A stretch of DNA of 64,000 bases from Coriobacteriia bacterium (GCA_034370385.1 JAXMKZ010000041.1:19744-83743), one strand, 5' to 3'; shown: positions 22,980-32,351, counted from the first letter of the stretch. Translations and numbers: made by a program. The notes: generated by a model not told the origin, from the sequence alone.

Positions 22980-23744
22980 ATGCGAACAGTACTGTCGCGC
23001 GGCCTGCTTGTCGGGCTCGTCGTGGCAGTGGCGCTGGGTGCTGCTGCCACGTTGCAGGCGCAGGAGCCAAGCTATGAGGGTACCTACGCGGGGGTGGTGA
23101 CCACCAACACCGGGCGGAAGGTGCCCATCGTCGTGTACGCGCGCGGCGAAGGGGATCAAGCGGTGTTGACCCTGGGCGCCGAAGGCTACACGGTCCGGGT
23201 CGCTGACGCTGAGACCTGGGAGGGGGAGCAGATGCTCCTCTCGCCTTCGGTTCCGGCGATCTACGCTGCCATCTTGAGTGGCGACGGGAACATCTCGTTC
23301 GTCGGTGACGGTGAGAGGTGGACGGCGACCGGTTCGGGAACAGGCACGGCGCTCGACAGGTATGCGGGCAGCGCCGAAGGATCCGCCGAGCGGGTCTCGG
23401 CGGACATGGACCCGGAGGCCGCGGTCGCCTGGCACCTGGCGAACCCGGTCGAGGGAAGCCCGCCCCCGTTCGAGCAGCGCGCGCAGCTGATCAAGACGGT
23501 GGAGGGGGTTGCAGCTCTCGCGGCGCCAGCCAAACAGGCCCCGCTCGCTGACGTCGAGCAGACTCAGGCGCTGGCGCTGATCGGGCTGTATGCGGCGATC
23601 ATGCTGATCCTCATGTTCATCTTCTTCGGCCCGAAGCTCGACGTCGACGAGCTGGCTCGCTGGTTCGAGTTCCGAGTGCAGGGCCCGAGTGGGAACGCAG
23701 CGCCTGCTACGGTGTCTCCCAAGGATGGAGGGGAGCAGTCATGA
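22980..23744 (+). CDS. Exported protein with C-terminal membrane helix, unknown function
   Basis: 254 residues. Signal peptide about 1-28 (ATLQAQEP). The extracellular part begins YEGTYAGVVTTNTGRKVPIV and is mostly beta strands to about residue 140, then helical. A membrane helix near 195-217 (ALIGLYAAIMLILMFIFFG) leads to a 35-residue tail with KLDVDELARWFEF. No family recognised. The next gene, also a membrane protein, overlaps by four bases, so the two probably act together. Confidence 0.65.
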   Translation: MRTVLSRGLLVGLVVAVALGAAATLQAQEPSYEGTYAGVVTTNTGRKVPIVVYARGEGDQAVLTLGAEGYTVRVADAETWEGEQMLLSPSVPAIYAAILSGDGNISFVGDGERWTATGSGTGTALDRYAGSAEGSAERVSADMDPEAAVAWHLANPVEGSPPPFEQRAQLIKTVEGVAALAAPAKQAPLADVEQTQALALIGLYAAIMLILMFIFFGPKLDVDELARWFEFRVQGPSGNAAPATVSPKDGGEQS

Positions 23745-24211
23745 GCGCGCTCGAGATCTCACGCTACGTGATGTGGGTACAAGTCGGTCTGGCCGCGCTC
23801 GCGTCGCTGCTGCTGGTGTTCTACGGGCTGCGGGCGGCGCGACCTCGCTACGTGCGAGGAGCCGTTATCGTGGCACCGATCCTGTCTGTGGTCTTCGCCA
23901 CCGTGGTGTCACGGGTCGCGGGTTTCGGCATCTCGGTGCTGGCGGCCTCGTTTGTGATCGTGGCCGGCGCGGTGATCGGCGTCTTTGTCGGCCGCTCGGC
24001 CAAGATGGGAGTGCGCGAAGACAAGCCGATCGTCAGGCCGTCCGCCGCTGCCGTTTGGGTCACGGTGGTGGCCTGGTCACTGGCGGCTTTCGCGATGGCG
24101 CTGATCGGGCCGAACGCGGCTTCGACGATGATGGCGGTCGTGCTGGGTACGGCGGCGATGGGTTTTGCCGAGTCGGTCATGCACCTGTCCCGTGCGCGTA
24201 AGGTAAGCTAG
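23741..24211 (+). CDS. Small integral membrane protein, unknown function
   Basis: 156 residues, four or five membrane helices (about 10-30, 42-60, 63-85, 104-123, 126-145) with one Lys/Arg-rich loop (GRSAKMGVREDKPIVRP). ATG overlaps the stop of the upstream gene. No similarity recognised; possible subunit of a complex with the 22980 product. Confidence 0.6.
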   Translation: MSALEISRYVMWVQVGLAALASLLLVFYGLRAARPRYVRGAVIVAPILSVVFATVVSRVAGFGISVLAASFVIVAGAVIGVFVGRSAKMGVREDKPIVRPSAAAVWVTVVAWSLAAFAMALIGPNAASTMMAVVLGTAAMGFAESVMHLSRARKVS

Positions 24212-24275
24212 CCGGACCGCGTCATAGCGGGTGTCCGCACGTACCTGTCACGGTGTTCCGAGGGGGCTTGTGATC

Positions 24276-24938
24276 GTGAAGAAGACCACCCTGGGCGCGG
24301 CGGTGTTGATTGCCGCGCTCGCCAGTTCGCTGTCGGTTGCGGTTGCGCTCGCGCCGCCCGTTCTGACCACTGATGTGGCGAAGGTCACCTACCCCGGGGT
24401 GGTGACACTGACCGCCTCTCTCACCGCGGAGTCGCCGGCGGCGACGTTCAAGATGCTCACGCCGGGGGCCACCTCATACTCGGTGTTGGGCACCGTTCCG
24501 GCGTCCTACGCCGACCCGGGCGTGCACCACTTCATCGTGCGCCCACGCCGCAACGCGACCTACACCGTCGAGGTCGATGGCATGATCTCGGAGCCCGTGT
24601 TCGTGCCGGTCTACGTTCCGCTTTCGCTGCCCACGTCCAAGGCGTTCGTGCGCGTGAACACCACAGCCGCGTTCACGGGTACGATCCGACCGGTTCATCC
24701 CGGCCCCAACATCGACGTGCAGTTCGAACGGTGGAACGTGCGGACGCGTCGATGGGAGCGCAAGCTGACCACCGCCGTCGCCGGAGTCGCCCAGATCGGG
24801 GCCACGGATACCACGCGGTGGACCTTCAGTCGCAGCTTCAGGCGCGTGGATGTGGGTTCGTGGCGGGTCCGAGCATCGCATGCCTGCGTGAATCACGCGC
24901 AGTCGTACTCGTCATGGAAGCGCTTCGCGGTGCTCTAG
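24276..24938 (+). CDS. Secreted two-domain Ig-like protein
   Basis: 220 residues from a GTG at 24276 (AGGGGG nine bases upstream; the GTG at 24270 is too close to it). Signal peptide about 1-26. Two beta-sandwich domains: about 28-115 (TYPGVVTLTASLTAESP) and 118-220 (FTGTIRPVHPGPNIDVQFERW, then GSWRVRASHACVNH). The second is a member of the C-terminal domain family found in the proteins at 14038, 26488, 29750 and 39936; it keeps WRVRAxH but ends WKRFAVL. Wall-associated or secreted; role unknown. Confidence 0.7.
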   Translation: MKKTTLGAAVLIAALASSLSVAVALAPPVLTTDVAKVTYPGVVTLTASLTAESPAATFKMLTPGATSYSVLGTVPASYADPGVHHFIVRPRRNATYTVEVDGMISEPVFVPVYVPLSLPTSKAFVRVNTTAAFTGTIRPVHPGPNIDVQFERWNVRTRRWERKLTTAVAGVAQIGATDTTRWTFSRSFRRVDVGSWRVRASHACVNHAQSYSSWKRFAVL

Positions 24939-24945
24939 GGGCGAC

Positions 24946-25443
24946 CTACGCGTTGGCGTCGGCGGGAGCGCCCCACTCACGCAGCAGGCCCGGCGGCAGT
25001 GAGGACCACTTGCCGGTGGCCTTCATGACGACGAACATCTCGCTTGAGGCGATGCCGCCCACCGAGTCGAGCCCCGTGTTGACGAAGTCGTACAGCCCGT
25101 CCATGCCGCCCTCGGTCACGATCTGGGCGATGATGTCGTAGCGCCCCGTGACGACCGCCGCCCAGCTCACGTCGTCGAGATCGGCGATCCGGGTGACGGT
25201 CTCCTCGAGCCGGTGACCATCGAGCTTCACGCCCACCAGCCCGACGGTGAGTCCGCCTGCCCGCGATGCGTCGACAAGGGCGGCGAACCGCAGCACCCCC
25301 CCGTCCACGAGCGCTTTGACACGCGAAGTCACGGTCGGTCGGGAGACGCCCGCCATGCTCGCGGCCTCAGCCAGCGGAAGGCGGCCGTCGGCGGCAAAGA
25401 GGCCGATGAGCTTCTTATCCAGCGCCGTGATCGGTTTGCGCAT
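24946..25443 (-). CDS. Lrp/AsnC-family transcriptional regulator
   Basis: 165 residues from the ATG at 25443 (GAGGTG upstream). N-terminal HTH: LDKKLIGLFAADGRLPLAEA then VSRPTVTSRVKALVDGGVL. C-terminal ligand-binding alpha/beta domain: GLVGVKLDGHRLEE, DVSWAAVVTGRYDIIAQIV, SEMFVVMKATGKW. Such proteins form octamers and respond to amino acids. No metabolic gene is adjacent, so its target is not evident. Confidence 0.9.
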   Translation of the reverse strand: MRKPITALDKKLIGLFAADGRLPLAEAASMAGVSRPTVTSRVKALVDGGVLRFAALVDASRAGGLTVGLVGVKLDGHRLEETVTRIADLDDVSWAAVVTGRYDIIAQIVTEGGMDGLYDFVNTGLDSVGGIASSEMFVVMKATGKWSSLPPGLLREWGAPADANA

Positions 25444-25536
25444 AGTCACACCTCGCAATAGAGAACTTGACGGTATGGGCATCTCGGCATCGTGCGAGTA
25501 CGCTTCGGGTCAAGTATCACACACGAGAGAGCCACC

Positions 25537-26391
25537 ATGCCTCTGCGAACAAGGCACGTGACACCACTGATTGCATCGGTCGCGCTCGCGTGGGCATGCG
25601 CGCCTCAGGCCTTTGCCTCGTCAGCGTTCGAGACGACGCCTTCCGCTGCTTTGTCAGAAGCTGCGCCGCCCACGACGACGGTTCCGGCTACGATCACTCC
25701 GTCTCCCGGCGAGACCACGCCCACGGTGACGCCCTGGAGCGCGCGGAGTATCGGGCGCTCCGTGCGTGGACGGCCGATCCGGGCGTATCGCTTCGGTGCG
25801 GGCAAGCGACGTCTCCTTGTCATAGGCGGCGTGCACGGCAACGAGTGGGGCGACAACGTCGCGCTCGCCCTCGTGCGGGCCTTGAAGGCTCGGCCGTCTC
25901 TGGTGCCCAGCGGGACCGAGGTCCACGTCATCGCCGTGCTGAATCCCGATGGCGTCGCCCGAAACACCCGCGGCAACGCCCGGCGCGTCGACCTGAACCG
26001 AAACCTGCCCACGGGCAACTGGCGCACGCAGCTCAGCCGCCGCGATCCCTCCCGGCGAGCAGGGCTCACCGGCGGCACGCGGTCGGGCTCGGAGCCGGAG
26101 ACCGCAGCACTCCTGCGCTACGCGAGCCCGAAGCGGTTCGCCGCAGTGGTGGCGCTGCACTCGCGGGGCGGATTCATCTCCCCGTCGGGTCCCGGGTCAC
26201 GCACGTTGGCCGCGCGTATCGGGAAGCCTTCGGGCCTGCCCCTGGGGCATGTGGGCTACGACTCCGTGATCACCGGGTCCATGGGCCGGTACTTCTCGGT
26301 CAATCAGCGCATCCCGATCGTGACGATCGAGCTCAAGTCGCCAACGATGAGTTCGGGGCTGCGCGACGGGATCGCCCGCTGTCTTCGGTAG
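25537..26391 (+). CDS. Secreted M14-family zinc carboxypeptidase
   Basis: 284 residues from the ATG at 25537. Signal peptide about 1-27, then a Thr/Pro-rich linker (about 30-65). Zinc ligands HGNE (in VIGGVHGNEWGD), Arg/Asn substrate motif in RRVDLNRNLPTGNW, a third-ligand His in VALHSRGG and catalytic Glu in IVTIELKSP. Compact M14 enzymes of this type trim peptidoglycan peptides or small peptides outside the cell. Stands alone. Confidence 0.85.
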   Translation: MPLRTRHVTPLIASVALAWACAPQAFASSAFETTPSAALSEAAPPTTTVPATITPSPGETTPTVTPWSARSIGRSVRGRPIRAYRFGAGKRRLLVIGGVHGNEWGDNVALALVRALKARPSLVPSGTEVHVIAVLNPDGVARNTRGNARRVDLNRNLPTGNWRTQLSRRDPSRRAGLTGGTRSGSEPETAALLRYASPKRFAAVVALHSRGGFISPSGPGSRTLAARIGKPSGLPLGHVGYDSVITGSMGRYFSVNQRIPIVTIELKSPTMSSGLRDGIARCLR

Positions 26392-26487
26392 TGGGTTGGA
26401 CACCCGGTGAGCGCTCGGCGCAAGATACGGGGGAGCGGGGCGTCATTCTTCAGGCCCAGGGGTGTGGACGCACGAAGGGGGAGCGCT

Positions 26488-28767
26488 ATGCGATTCCGGA
26501 CGGTACTGCTTCTGGCCCTGGCGCTGCTCGTGCCGACCGTTGCGAGTGGGGCGAGTGCGCTGGCGGTCCGGCAGGCTCCCGCGCCGGCGATGCTATCCGA
26601 CTGGGCATGGAAGAACCCGCTGCCCACCGGCAACGCCGGACACGCCCTGTCGTTCTCGAGCCTGTCGACCGGCTGGGTGGCCGGCGTACGCGGAGTGATC
26701 GTGCGCACGACCGACGCCGGCGCCAACTGGACGGTCGTGTCGTCCGGTCAGACGGGAGGCGATGATCTCGATGCGATCGACGTCGTGCAGACCAGCTCTC
26801 TGCGCGGAATCGCCGCGGGTGAGGGGGGTGCGCTCCTGCGGACCACGGACGGATCCACGTGGCGGCGACCCTCGTCCACGGCCCACGGTGTCGAAGTCGA
26901 CTACCGCGGCGTCTTCGTCGCGCCCGACGACCCCAATCGTGCTTGGGTCATCGGAATGACCACCAGCGGATTCGGACCGGTGACCCCCGTGATGGCGAAG
27001 ACCACTGATGGAGGGGTGACGTGGCGCGCGCAGGCGCTGCCGGCCGAACTCGCGTATGCGACGCGCATCGGCGGCACGTCTTCGACGAACCTGTGGGTGC
27101 TCTCGGCGAGCAACGTCTGGCTTTCCGGGAATGGCTCGAGCTGGACCGTACGCCGTGGACTTCAGCCCGACTTGCCTGAGATCTCGATCTCGCGTCTGGA
27201 GATGGCTGACTCTCAGGTGGGCTACGCGCTGGGAGATGCGTCAGGCGGCGGGCTCGTGTATCGCACGGGCGACGGCGGCTCGTCGTGGGCCACTGAGACC
27301 GTTGACGGTCCCGTTGACTTGCTTGATCTCGAGGTCATCCCGGGGATGGCCTGGGCCCGCTCCGGGGACGGCAAGCTGTTCCGTGTGACGGGCAGTCAGC
27401 CAGACACGTGGACCGCGGTAGGGACGGACCGCACCGCGGTCTACCGTGATTTCGAGATGCTCTCAAGCTCAAGCGGGTTTCTACTGGGCGACCCGGGCGA
27501 ATGGGCGCGGGCGACCAACGACTCCGGGGCGACCTTCTCGCCCACGCGCATCGGGGCCGTGACGCGCGAGAGGTTGTGGGCCGTCGACTTCGCCGATCCG
27601 CTGCATGGGTGGGCGGCTGGGCCGCGCGGCACGATGCTGCACACGAGTGATGGAGGCGTGAGCTGGGCGCATCAGGCGCTTCCGGTCGACCGCTCGTTTG
27701 AGGACGTGTGCTTTGTGGACGCCTCGCGCGGGTGGGCGGTGTGCGACTCCACTGAAGGCGACTACGTGGTCGGCACGACCGACGGCGGCTCCACGTGGAA
27801 CGAACTCGCGAGCGACCGCGGTGGTACCGCCGTCAGCTTCTGGGATGCTCAGAACGGCTGGATGGCTGGACAGAACGGACGCGTATACGCGACAAGCGAC
27901 GGCGGCAGCAGCTGGACGACGCAGACGACGGGCACATTCGAAGCGCTCTGGGACATCGACTTCACCAGTGCCACGCGCGGATGGGCGTGTGGCAGTGGCG
28001 ACACGCTGCTCAAGACCGTCGACGCGGGGGTCACGTGGAGCCGGGTCGTCGTGCCGTTGAGCGGCGGTTCGCTGGAGTCCGTTGACTTCATCGATGCCAA
28101 CCGCGGCTGGATCGTCGATTCCTTCGGCGGCGTGTATCGGACCACCAACGGCGGTGTGAGCTGGGAGCGCTTCTCGAGCGGTGCCCGCGGGCTGATGGGC
28201 GTTCGCTTTCTCGCGGACGGGCGTACCGGCTGGGCCGCCGGCTACGTCTTCCGTGACCGGACGACGAGCTGCATGACGGTGCTCTCGACGGTGGATGGCG
28301 GCGCTACGTGGTCCATTCCGACGCTCGCAGGCTACTACGATCCATCGCTTGCCGGTCAGCTGTGGGGTATCGATGCGGTTGCCGGCGGATCGGTCATCGC
28401 CGTGGGCGACGGGGGCGCGATTCTCGCTTCGAAACGAGTCGCCAAGCCCCGTGCGGTGCTCTCGGTGCCCTACGTCGCCAGCCCACAACGCGTGAACCGC
28501 ACGTTCCGTGTCTCTGGTACGCTCACTCCCGGTCATGCGGGGGGGTCTGGCACCAAGCTGGAGTTCTCGCGTCGCTTGGCCAACGGCACCTATCGGGTGG
28601 TCTATCCGCTGAGAACAGCGGTGCAGAAGCCCGGGGTCGGCGAGCGAGGCAGCTACTACCTCGACGGGCGGCTGCCGTACCGCACCAGGTGGCGGGTGCG
28701 GGCGATTCACGAGGACGCCTATCACGCCAAGACCGTGACCGGATACCGATACTTCGACGTGCGCTGA
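26488..28767 (+). CDS. Secreted YCF48/BNR-repeat beta-propeller protein with C-terminal Ig-like domain
   Basis: 759 residues from the ATG at 26488 (GGGGGAG upstream). Signal peptide about 1-32. About twelve sialidase/YCF48-type repeats with the Asp-box-like pattern TxDGGxSWxxQ and GWAxG (for example TTDAGANWTVV, HTSDGGVSWAHQ), enough for one or two propellers (about 40-650). The last 105 residues are the shared domain (GTLTPGHAGGSGTKLEF, RWRVRAIHEDAYHAK) ending YRYFDVR. Extracellular; YCF48-like propellers elsewhere help assemble complexes or bind glycans, but no function can be assigned here. Confidence 0.8.
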   Translation: MRFRTVLLLALALLVPTVASGASALAVRQAPAPAMLSDWAWKNPLPTGNAGHALSFSSLSTGWVAGVRGVIVRTTDAGANWTVVSSGQTGGDDLDAIDVVQTSSLRGIAAGEGGALLRTTDGSTWRRPSSTAHGVEVDYRGVFVAPDDPNRAWVIGMTTSGFGPVTPVMAKTTDGGVTWRAQALPAELAYATRIGGTSSTNLWVLSASNVWLSGNGSSWTVRRGLQPDLPEISISRLEMADSQVGYALGDASGGGLVYRTGDGGSSWATETVDGPVDLLDLEVIPGMAWARSGDGKLFRVTGSQPDTWTAVGTDRTAVYRDFEMLSSSSGFLLGDPGEWARATNDSGATFSPTRIGAVTRERLWAVDFADPLHGWAAGPRGTMLHTSDGGVSWAHQALPVDRSFEDVCFVDASRGWAVCDSTEGDYVVGTTDGGSTWNELASDRGGTAVSFWDAQNGWMAGQNGRVYATSDGGSSWTTQTTGTFEALWDIDFTSATRGWACGSGDTLLKTVDAGVTWSRVVVPLSGGSLESVDFIDANRGWIVDSFGGVYRTTNGGVSWERFSSGARGLMGVRFLADGRTGWAAGYVFRDRTTSCMTVLSTVDGGATWSIPTLAGYYDPSLAGQLWGIDAVAGGSVIAVGDGGAILASKRVAKPRAVLSVPYVASPQRVNRTFRVSGTLTPGHAGGSGTKLEFSRRLANGTYRVVYPLRTAVQKPGVGERGSYYLDGRLPYRTRWRVRAIHEDAYHAKTVTGYRYFDVR

Positions 28768-28803
28768 GTTGGTGCTCGCGCGCGTCCGGGCGAAAGCGAG
28801 CGC

Positions 28804-29694
28804 ATGAGAAGAGGGGTGTGGCAGGCCGCCGGGGCCTACGCGATCTGGGGTCTGCTGCCGCTGTACTGGAGGGCGCTGCACGAGGTGCCCGCGCTCCAGC
28901 TCATAAGTCACCGCATCGTGTGGTCGAGCGTGCTGCTGACCATCGTGCTCTTGGTGCTGGGCCAGGTGCGCTCGTTTCGCTCCGTCGCCTTCAAGCCGCG
29001 TACCCTGGGCATCTACGCGGTCGCCGCGCTGCTGCTGGGCGTCAACTGGCTCACCTACGTGTGGGGCGTGAATGCGGGCTTCGTCGTCGAGACGAGCCTC
29101 GGGTACTTCATCAACCCGCTGCTCTCCGTAGTGCTCGGGGTTGTCTTCTTCGGCGAGCGGCTGAGGCCCGCCCAGTGGGGGGCGGTCGGTCTGGCTGCTG
29201 CGGGCGTCGCCTACCTCACGTTCGATTACGGGCGTCTTCCCTGGATTGCGCTGGTGCTGGCCTTCACCTTTGCCACCTACGGGCTCGTGAAGAAGACTGC
29301 GCCGCTCGGTTCGGTGGATGGGCTCGCGCTTGAGACGGGAATCCTGTTCGTGCCGGCCGCGGCCGTGCTGCTGCTGGCCGAGCGTGCGGGCACCGGGCAT
29401 CTGGGTGGTTCTGACTGGCGCACTCTGGCGCTGCTGGTAGGGGCCGGAGTGGTCACGACGGTGCCGCTGCTGCTGTTCGCCACGGCCGCGCGCGCCATTC
29501 CTCTCGTGTGGATCGGCATCCTCCAGTACATCGCGCCCACGATTCAGTTTCTCCTAGGCGTGTTCGTATTTCGCGAGACCGTTTCGGCGCATACGCTCGT
29601 GGGCTTCGGCATGGTGTGGGCGGCCCTGGCCATCTTCGCCGGCGAGGGTCTGGTGCGCAGGGCCACAGCACCGATCCCGGTCACGGCGGAGTAG
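28804..29694 (+). CDS. rarD: RarD-type EamA/DMT-superfamily transporter
   Basis: 296 residues, ten helices in two EamA repeats. The N-terminus WQAAGAYAIWGLLPLYWRAL and the strip ISHRIVWSSVLLTIVLL are characteristic of RarD; GVNWLTYVWGVNAGFVVETS and LGYFINPLLSVVLGVVFFGE follow. Drug/metabolite exporter family; substrate unknown (a chloramphenicol-sensitivity protein in Pseudomonas). Not obviously in an operon with its neighbours. Confidence 0.9.
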   Translation: MRRGVWQAAGAYAIWGLLPLYWRALHEVPALQLISHRIVWSSVLLTIVLLVLGQVRSFRSVAFKPRTLGIYAVAALLLGVNWLTYVWGVNAGFVVETSLGYFINPLLSVVLGVVFFGERLRPAQWGAVGLAAAGVAYLTFDYGRLPWIALVLAFTFATYGLVKKTAPLGSVDGLALETGILFVPAAAVLLLAERAGTGHLGGSDWRTLALLVGAGVVTTVPLLLFATAARAIPLVWIGILQYIAPTIQFLLGVFVFRETVSAHTLVGFGMVWAALAIFAGEGLVRRATAPIPVTAE

Positions 29695-29749
29695 ACTCCC
29701 CGGCACCCATGACGCGGGGTGGAGCGCCGATTGAATCGTGCGAGGCGTC

Positions 29750-30703
29750 CTAGCGGACGGTCACGTATTTGTAACCGGTCTTCTGCAGGCCGTGCTCCGC
29801 GTCCTTGAACTCCGCCCATGCTCGCCACGTGCCGCGCGACACCTTCATGCGGGCCCGGTACAGCGTGTAGCTGCTGTAGTCAGTACCGCTCAGGCGAACG
29901 CTCATCGTGCTCACCCAGCGCGAGCCCGACTTGCGCTGCGCACGTATCGTCACCGGGGTTGAGCTCAGGCGTAGGTATTTGGGTGTGATCCGCGCGGACA
30001 GATTGAACCAGCTGTTGGCGCGCGCGGTGCGTGGTACGGACATGCTGGAAAGCCGGTAGGGGATACGGTGCGCCGCGATCGAGGCGTTCCACGTCCCGTC
30101 AGCGTCTACCGTCAGCACGTAGACGCCGGACTTGCGGAGCACGAAGACTTTGCTCGTCGGGTCGTCCCCGATCACGTTGGCAAGGAATGCGGTTGTCGCG
30201 CCGTCCAGGTCTACGAGGTGCACGATGAAGTTGCTCCGCCCGTCTTGGACGCCGTCGAACTGGTAGGTCCCGGCCTTGAGGTAGAACAGCTCGGTCACGG
30301 ACTCGCCTGTGCCGTTCCAACTGCGGGTGGACGGTGCCGTGGTGGCTCGAGGTTGACGCGCGGTGATGCTCCAGCTCGAATTGGAGTGAGTGACGTCGAG
30401 CCTATACTCGCCGGAGCTGGGCGCGCGCAGCGCGATGGTGCCAGCGGCATCACCGATGACGTTGGCGACCAAACCGATCGTCGCGTTGTTTGAGCCCCGG
30501 AACCAGACGATGAAGTTGCTCGAGGTGCCGGTCACTGAGTAGTCGAAGACGGTCAGGCCCTTGTCGAGCGTGACGGTATGCACACCTGTGCCGGTACCGG
30601 TCAGCGTCCGGTCCGCCGTCGCCGCTCCCGTCGTCGGGACGGCGACCACGGCACACGCCAGTAGTGCCACGAGAACTGAGGAGATAACTCGGTGTCTGAT
30701 CAT
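29750..30703 (-). CDS. Secreted protein with two PPC-like domains and shared C-terminal domain
   Basis: 317 residues from the ATG at 30703 (AGGGGG nine bases upstream). Signal peptide about 1-28. Two repeated beta domains of about 95 residues each contain FIVWFRGSNNATIGLVANVIGD and FIVHLVDLDGATTAFLANVIGD, like bacterial pre-peptidase C-terminal domains. The last 90 residues (ARITPKYLRLSSTPVTIRAQ, GTWRAWAEFKDAEHG) belong to the window-wide C-terminal family and end YKYVTVR. No catalytic domain. Extracellular; probably wall-associated. Confidence 0.72.
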   Translation of the reverse strand: MIRHRVISSVLVALLACAVVAVPTTGAATADRTLTGTGTGVHTVTLDKGLTVFDYSVTGTSSNFIVWFRGSNNATIGLVANVIGDAAGTIALRAPSSGEYRLDVTHSNSSWSITARQPRATTAPSTRSWNGTGESVTELFYLKAGTYQFDGVQDGRSNFIVHLVDLDGATTAFLANVIGDDPTSKVFVLRKSGVYVLTVDADGTWNASIAAHRIPYRLSSMSVPRTARANSWFNLSARITPKYLRLSSTPVTIRAQRKSGSRWVSTMSVRLSGTDYSSYTLYRARMKVSRGTWRAWAEFKDAEHGLQKTGYKYVTVR

Positions 30704-30844
30704 GGTGACGCACCCCCTGACATCCCTTGTCCGGCCCCCGCCGGACGACCCCGACACAGAGTGTTCCACCATTCAGCGACGCCTAGTCGCATCGGGGGTA
30801 GGAATACCGAGTACGCCTGAGTCATGCCCCCGAGAGGAGACGTT

Positions 30845-31357
30845 GTGGATAGCATCGAGGCGATCATGGGCCGCAGGTCCATTCGAAACTACACCGCCGA
30901 ACCCGTCACAGACGCCGAACTCGACGTGCTGCTTCGAGCCGCGATGGCGGCGCCGAGCGCAGGCAACCAGCAGCCGTGGCGCTTCATCGTGGTTCGGGAT
31001 GCCGATCGACGAGTGGAGCTGTCCACGGCCACCCCGTACGCCGGCATGATCGCGCGCGCCCCCCTGGCCCTGGTGATCTGCGGCGATACGCGCGAGGAGA
31101 AGCACCCCGGCTACTGGGTTCAGGACTGCTCCGCAGCCATCCAGAATCTCCTTGTGGCGGCGCATGCCACCGGGCTGGGTGCCGTGTGGATCGGCGTGTA
31201 TCCGGTCGAGGAGCGCTCTGAGAACGTGCGCCGCATCTGCGATGTCGAGGCGGGCGTCGTACCGATGTCGATGATCGCGCTCGGACACCCCGCCGAGGAG
31301 AAGCCGCCCGCGGAACGCTTCGAGCCCGCGTACGTCCACAGCGAGCGCTGGGAGTAG
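30845..31357 (+). CDS. Nitroreductase-family flavoprotein
   Basis: 170 residues. The GTG at 30845 has GAGAGGAGA just upstream; an ATG at 30824 is an alternative with no ribosome site. FMN-binding pattern: MGRRSIRNYTAEPVTD at the N-terminus, AAMAAPSAGNQQPWRFIVV, then the C-terminal GLGAVWIGVYP and MIALGHPAEEKPP. Such short enzymes are NAD(P)H-dependent FMN oxidoreductases acting on quinones or nitro compounds, usually as dimers. No partner gene. Confidence 0.9.
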   Translation: MDSIEAIMGRRSIRNYTAEPVTDAELDVLLRAAMAAPSAGNQQPWRFIVVRDADRRVELSTATPYAGMIARAPLALVICGDTREEKHPGYWVQDCSAAIQNLLVAAHATGLGAVWIGVYPVEERSENVRRICDVEAGVVPMSMIALGHPAEEKPPAERFEPAYVHSERWE

Positions 31358-31418
31358 GGTGGCGTCCTCGTCAGCCGGCTCCCCGAGGCAACCTTCTGGG
31401 GCCCCGTCACCCGGTACG

Positions 31419-32066
31419 ATGCGCGTCTTCAAGATCGTGACGGCTCTGGTCGTGCTCGCCCTGGTCGTCCTGGTGGGCTGGGCCCTCTGGGTCGGGACTC
31501 GGCAGGATGCCGCGCCGCCCGCGCCCTCGTTCGACCGCTTTCGGTCTCCGTGGGAGTCGGCCATGGCCAAGGCTGGCGTCGAGGCGACGTTCCCGGCCGG
31601 GCCTGCGAAGCTCACTGAGTTGATCCCCAGCGGCCGTCGGGCATTCGAGGCCACCTTCACCGCACAGGAGATATCCGCGTTGCTCAACGTCTATCGGCAC
31701 TCCGAGGATGTCGCCGGCGCGGACGTGCAGGTGGACGCCGTCGGTGTGACGTTCTCGTCACCCGCTCAGGTCGAGCTTGCCGGGTCCATCCTCACGGGTG
31801 GCTCGCGGTACACGGCCGTGGCGAAGGGGCCTGCCCGCTACGCGGGGCGTCGGATCACGAGTACCGGGCTGTCGGCGCTCACGGTCGAGGGGTTTGCGGT
31901 GGGGGGTCAACGCCGGGACCAGGCGGGCGCAGCGTTGGTCGAGTACTTCAACGCCTATCTGGATGCGGCTCCGGGGTTGAGCGTCGGGTCTGCCGAGATA
32001 GTGGACGGCGGGGTCGTCGTCACGGGCTTTGCGCCGGCGTCTATTCAGAACCCGTCATCGCCCTGA
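31419..32066 (+). CDS. Membrane-anchored exported protein, unknown function
   Basis: 215 residues from the ATG at 31419; a GTG at 31359, closer to a GGGAG, would add 20 residues. One N-terminal helix (FKIVTALVVLALVVLVGWAL) then an outside domain of mixed alpha/beta with FTAQEISALLNVYRHS, VDAVGVTFSSPAQVELAG and a closing strand pair VGSAEIVDGGVVVTGFAP. Resembles lipid-binding-type domains in outline only; no family recognised. Confidence 0.6.
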   Translation: MRVFKIVTALVVLALVVLVGWALWVGTRQDAAPPAPSFDRFRSPWESAMAKAGVEATFPAGPAKLTELIPSGRRAFEATFTAQEISALLNVYRHSEDVAGADVQVDAVGVTFSSPAQVELAGSILTGGSRYTAVAKGPARYAGRRITSTGLSALTVEGFAVGGQRRDQAGAALVEYFNAYLDAAPGLSVGSAEIVDGGVVVTGFAPASIQNPSSP

Positions 32067-32192
32067 AACCACCGGGGCGAGCCCTCGGGAGCCCCTGTGG
32101 ATTCGCTCTTTGGCTCTCCAGCGCCTATACTCGAACACACGTGCGCTGCTTGTTTGGTGCACGCGCATCACCTCGTTGTCCCTCGCTCACGC

Positions 32193-32262
32193 CTCCTGTG
32201 CCCGATGGATCGGCAGTCATCTGCCACCGCGCCGACCTCGTCGAAGGCGTGCCGCACAGGAG
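32193..32262 (+). ncRNA. Structured three-way-junction leader of the headgroup operon
   Basis: In the 285-base gap before the nucleotidyltransferase gene, CTCCTGTGC (32193-32201) pairs perfectly with GCACAGGAG (32254-32262). Inside are two hairpins: GGCAG-tcat-CTGCC (32212-32225), and CGCC-GAC-ctc-GTC-GAA-GGCG (32230-32249). A possible -10, TATACT, lies at 32126-32131. Could be a riboswitch or a cis-regulatory RNA; no known class recognised. Confidence 0.45.
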
Positions 32263-32351
32263 AAGACGACCGCCTCTCGGCAGGGCGGAAGCGACTTCGG
32301 GACACGCTAGTGCCTGTGCATGAGTCCCGGGTCATGATGATTGGGGACCAC

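Noticed and set aside
27481..29400. 639-codon open frame on the minus strand
   Set aside because: Lies antisense to the YCF48-like and RarD genes; composition is Arg/His/Pro/Gly-rich without domains, typical of a shadow in high-GC DNA.
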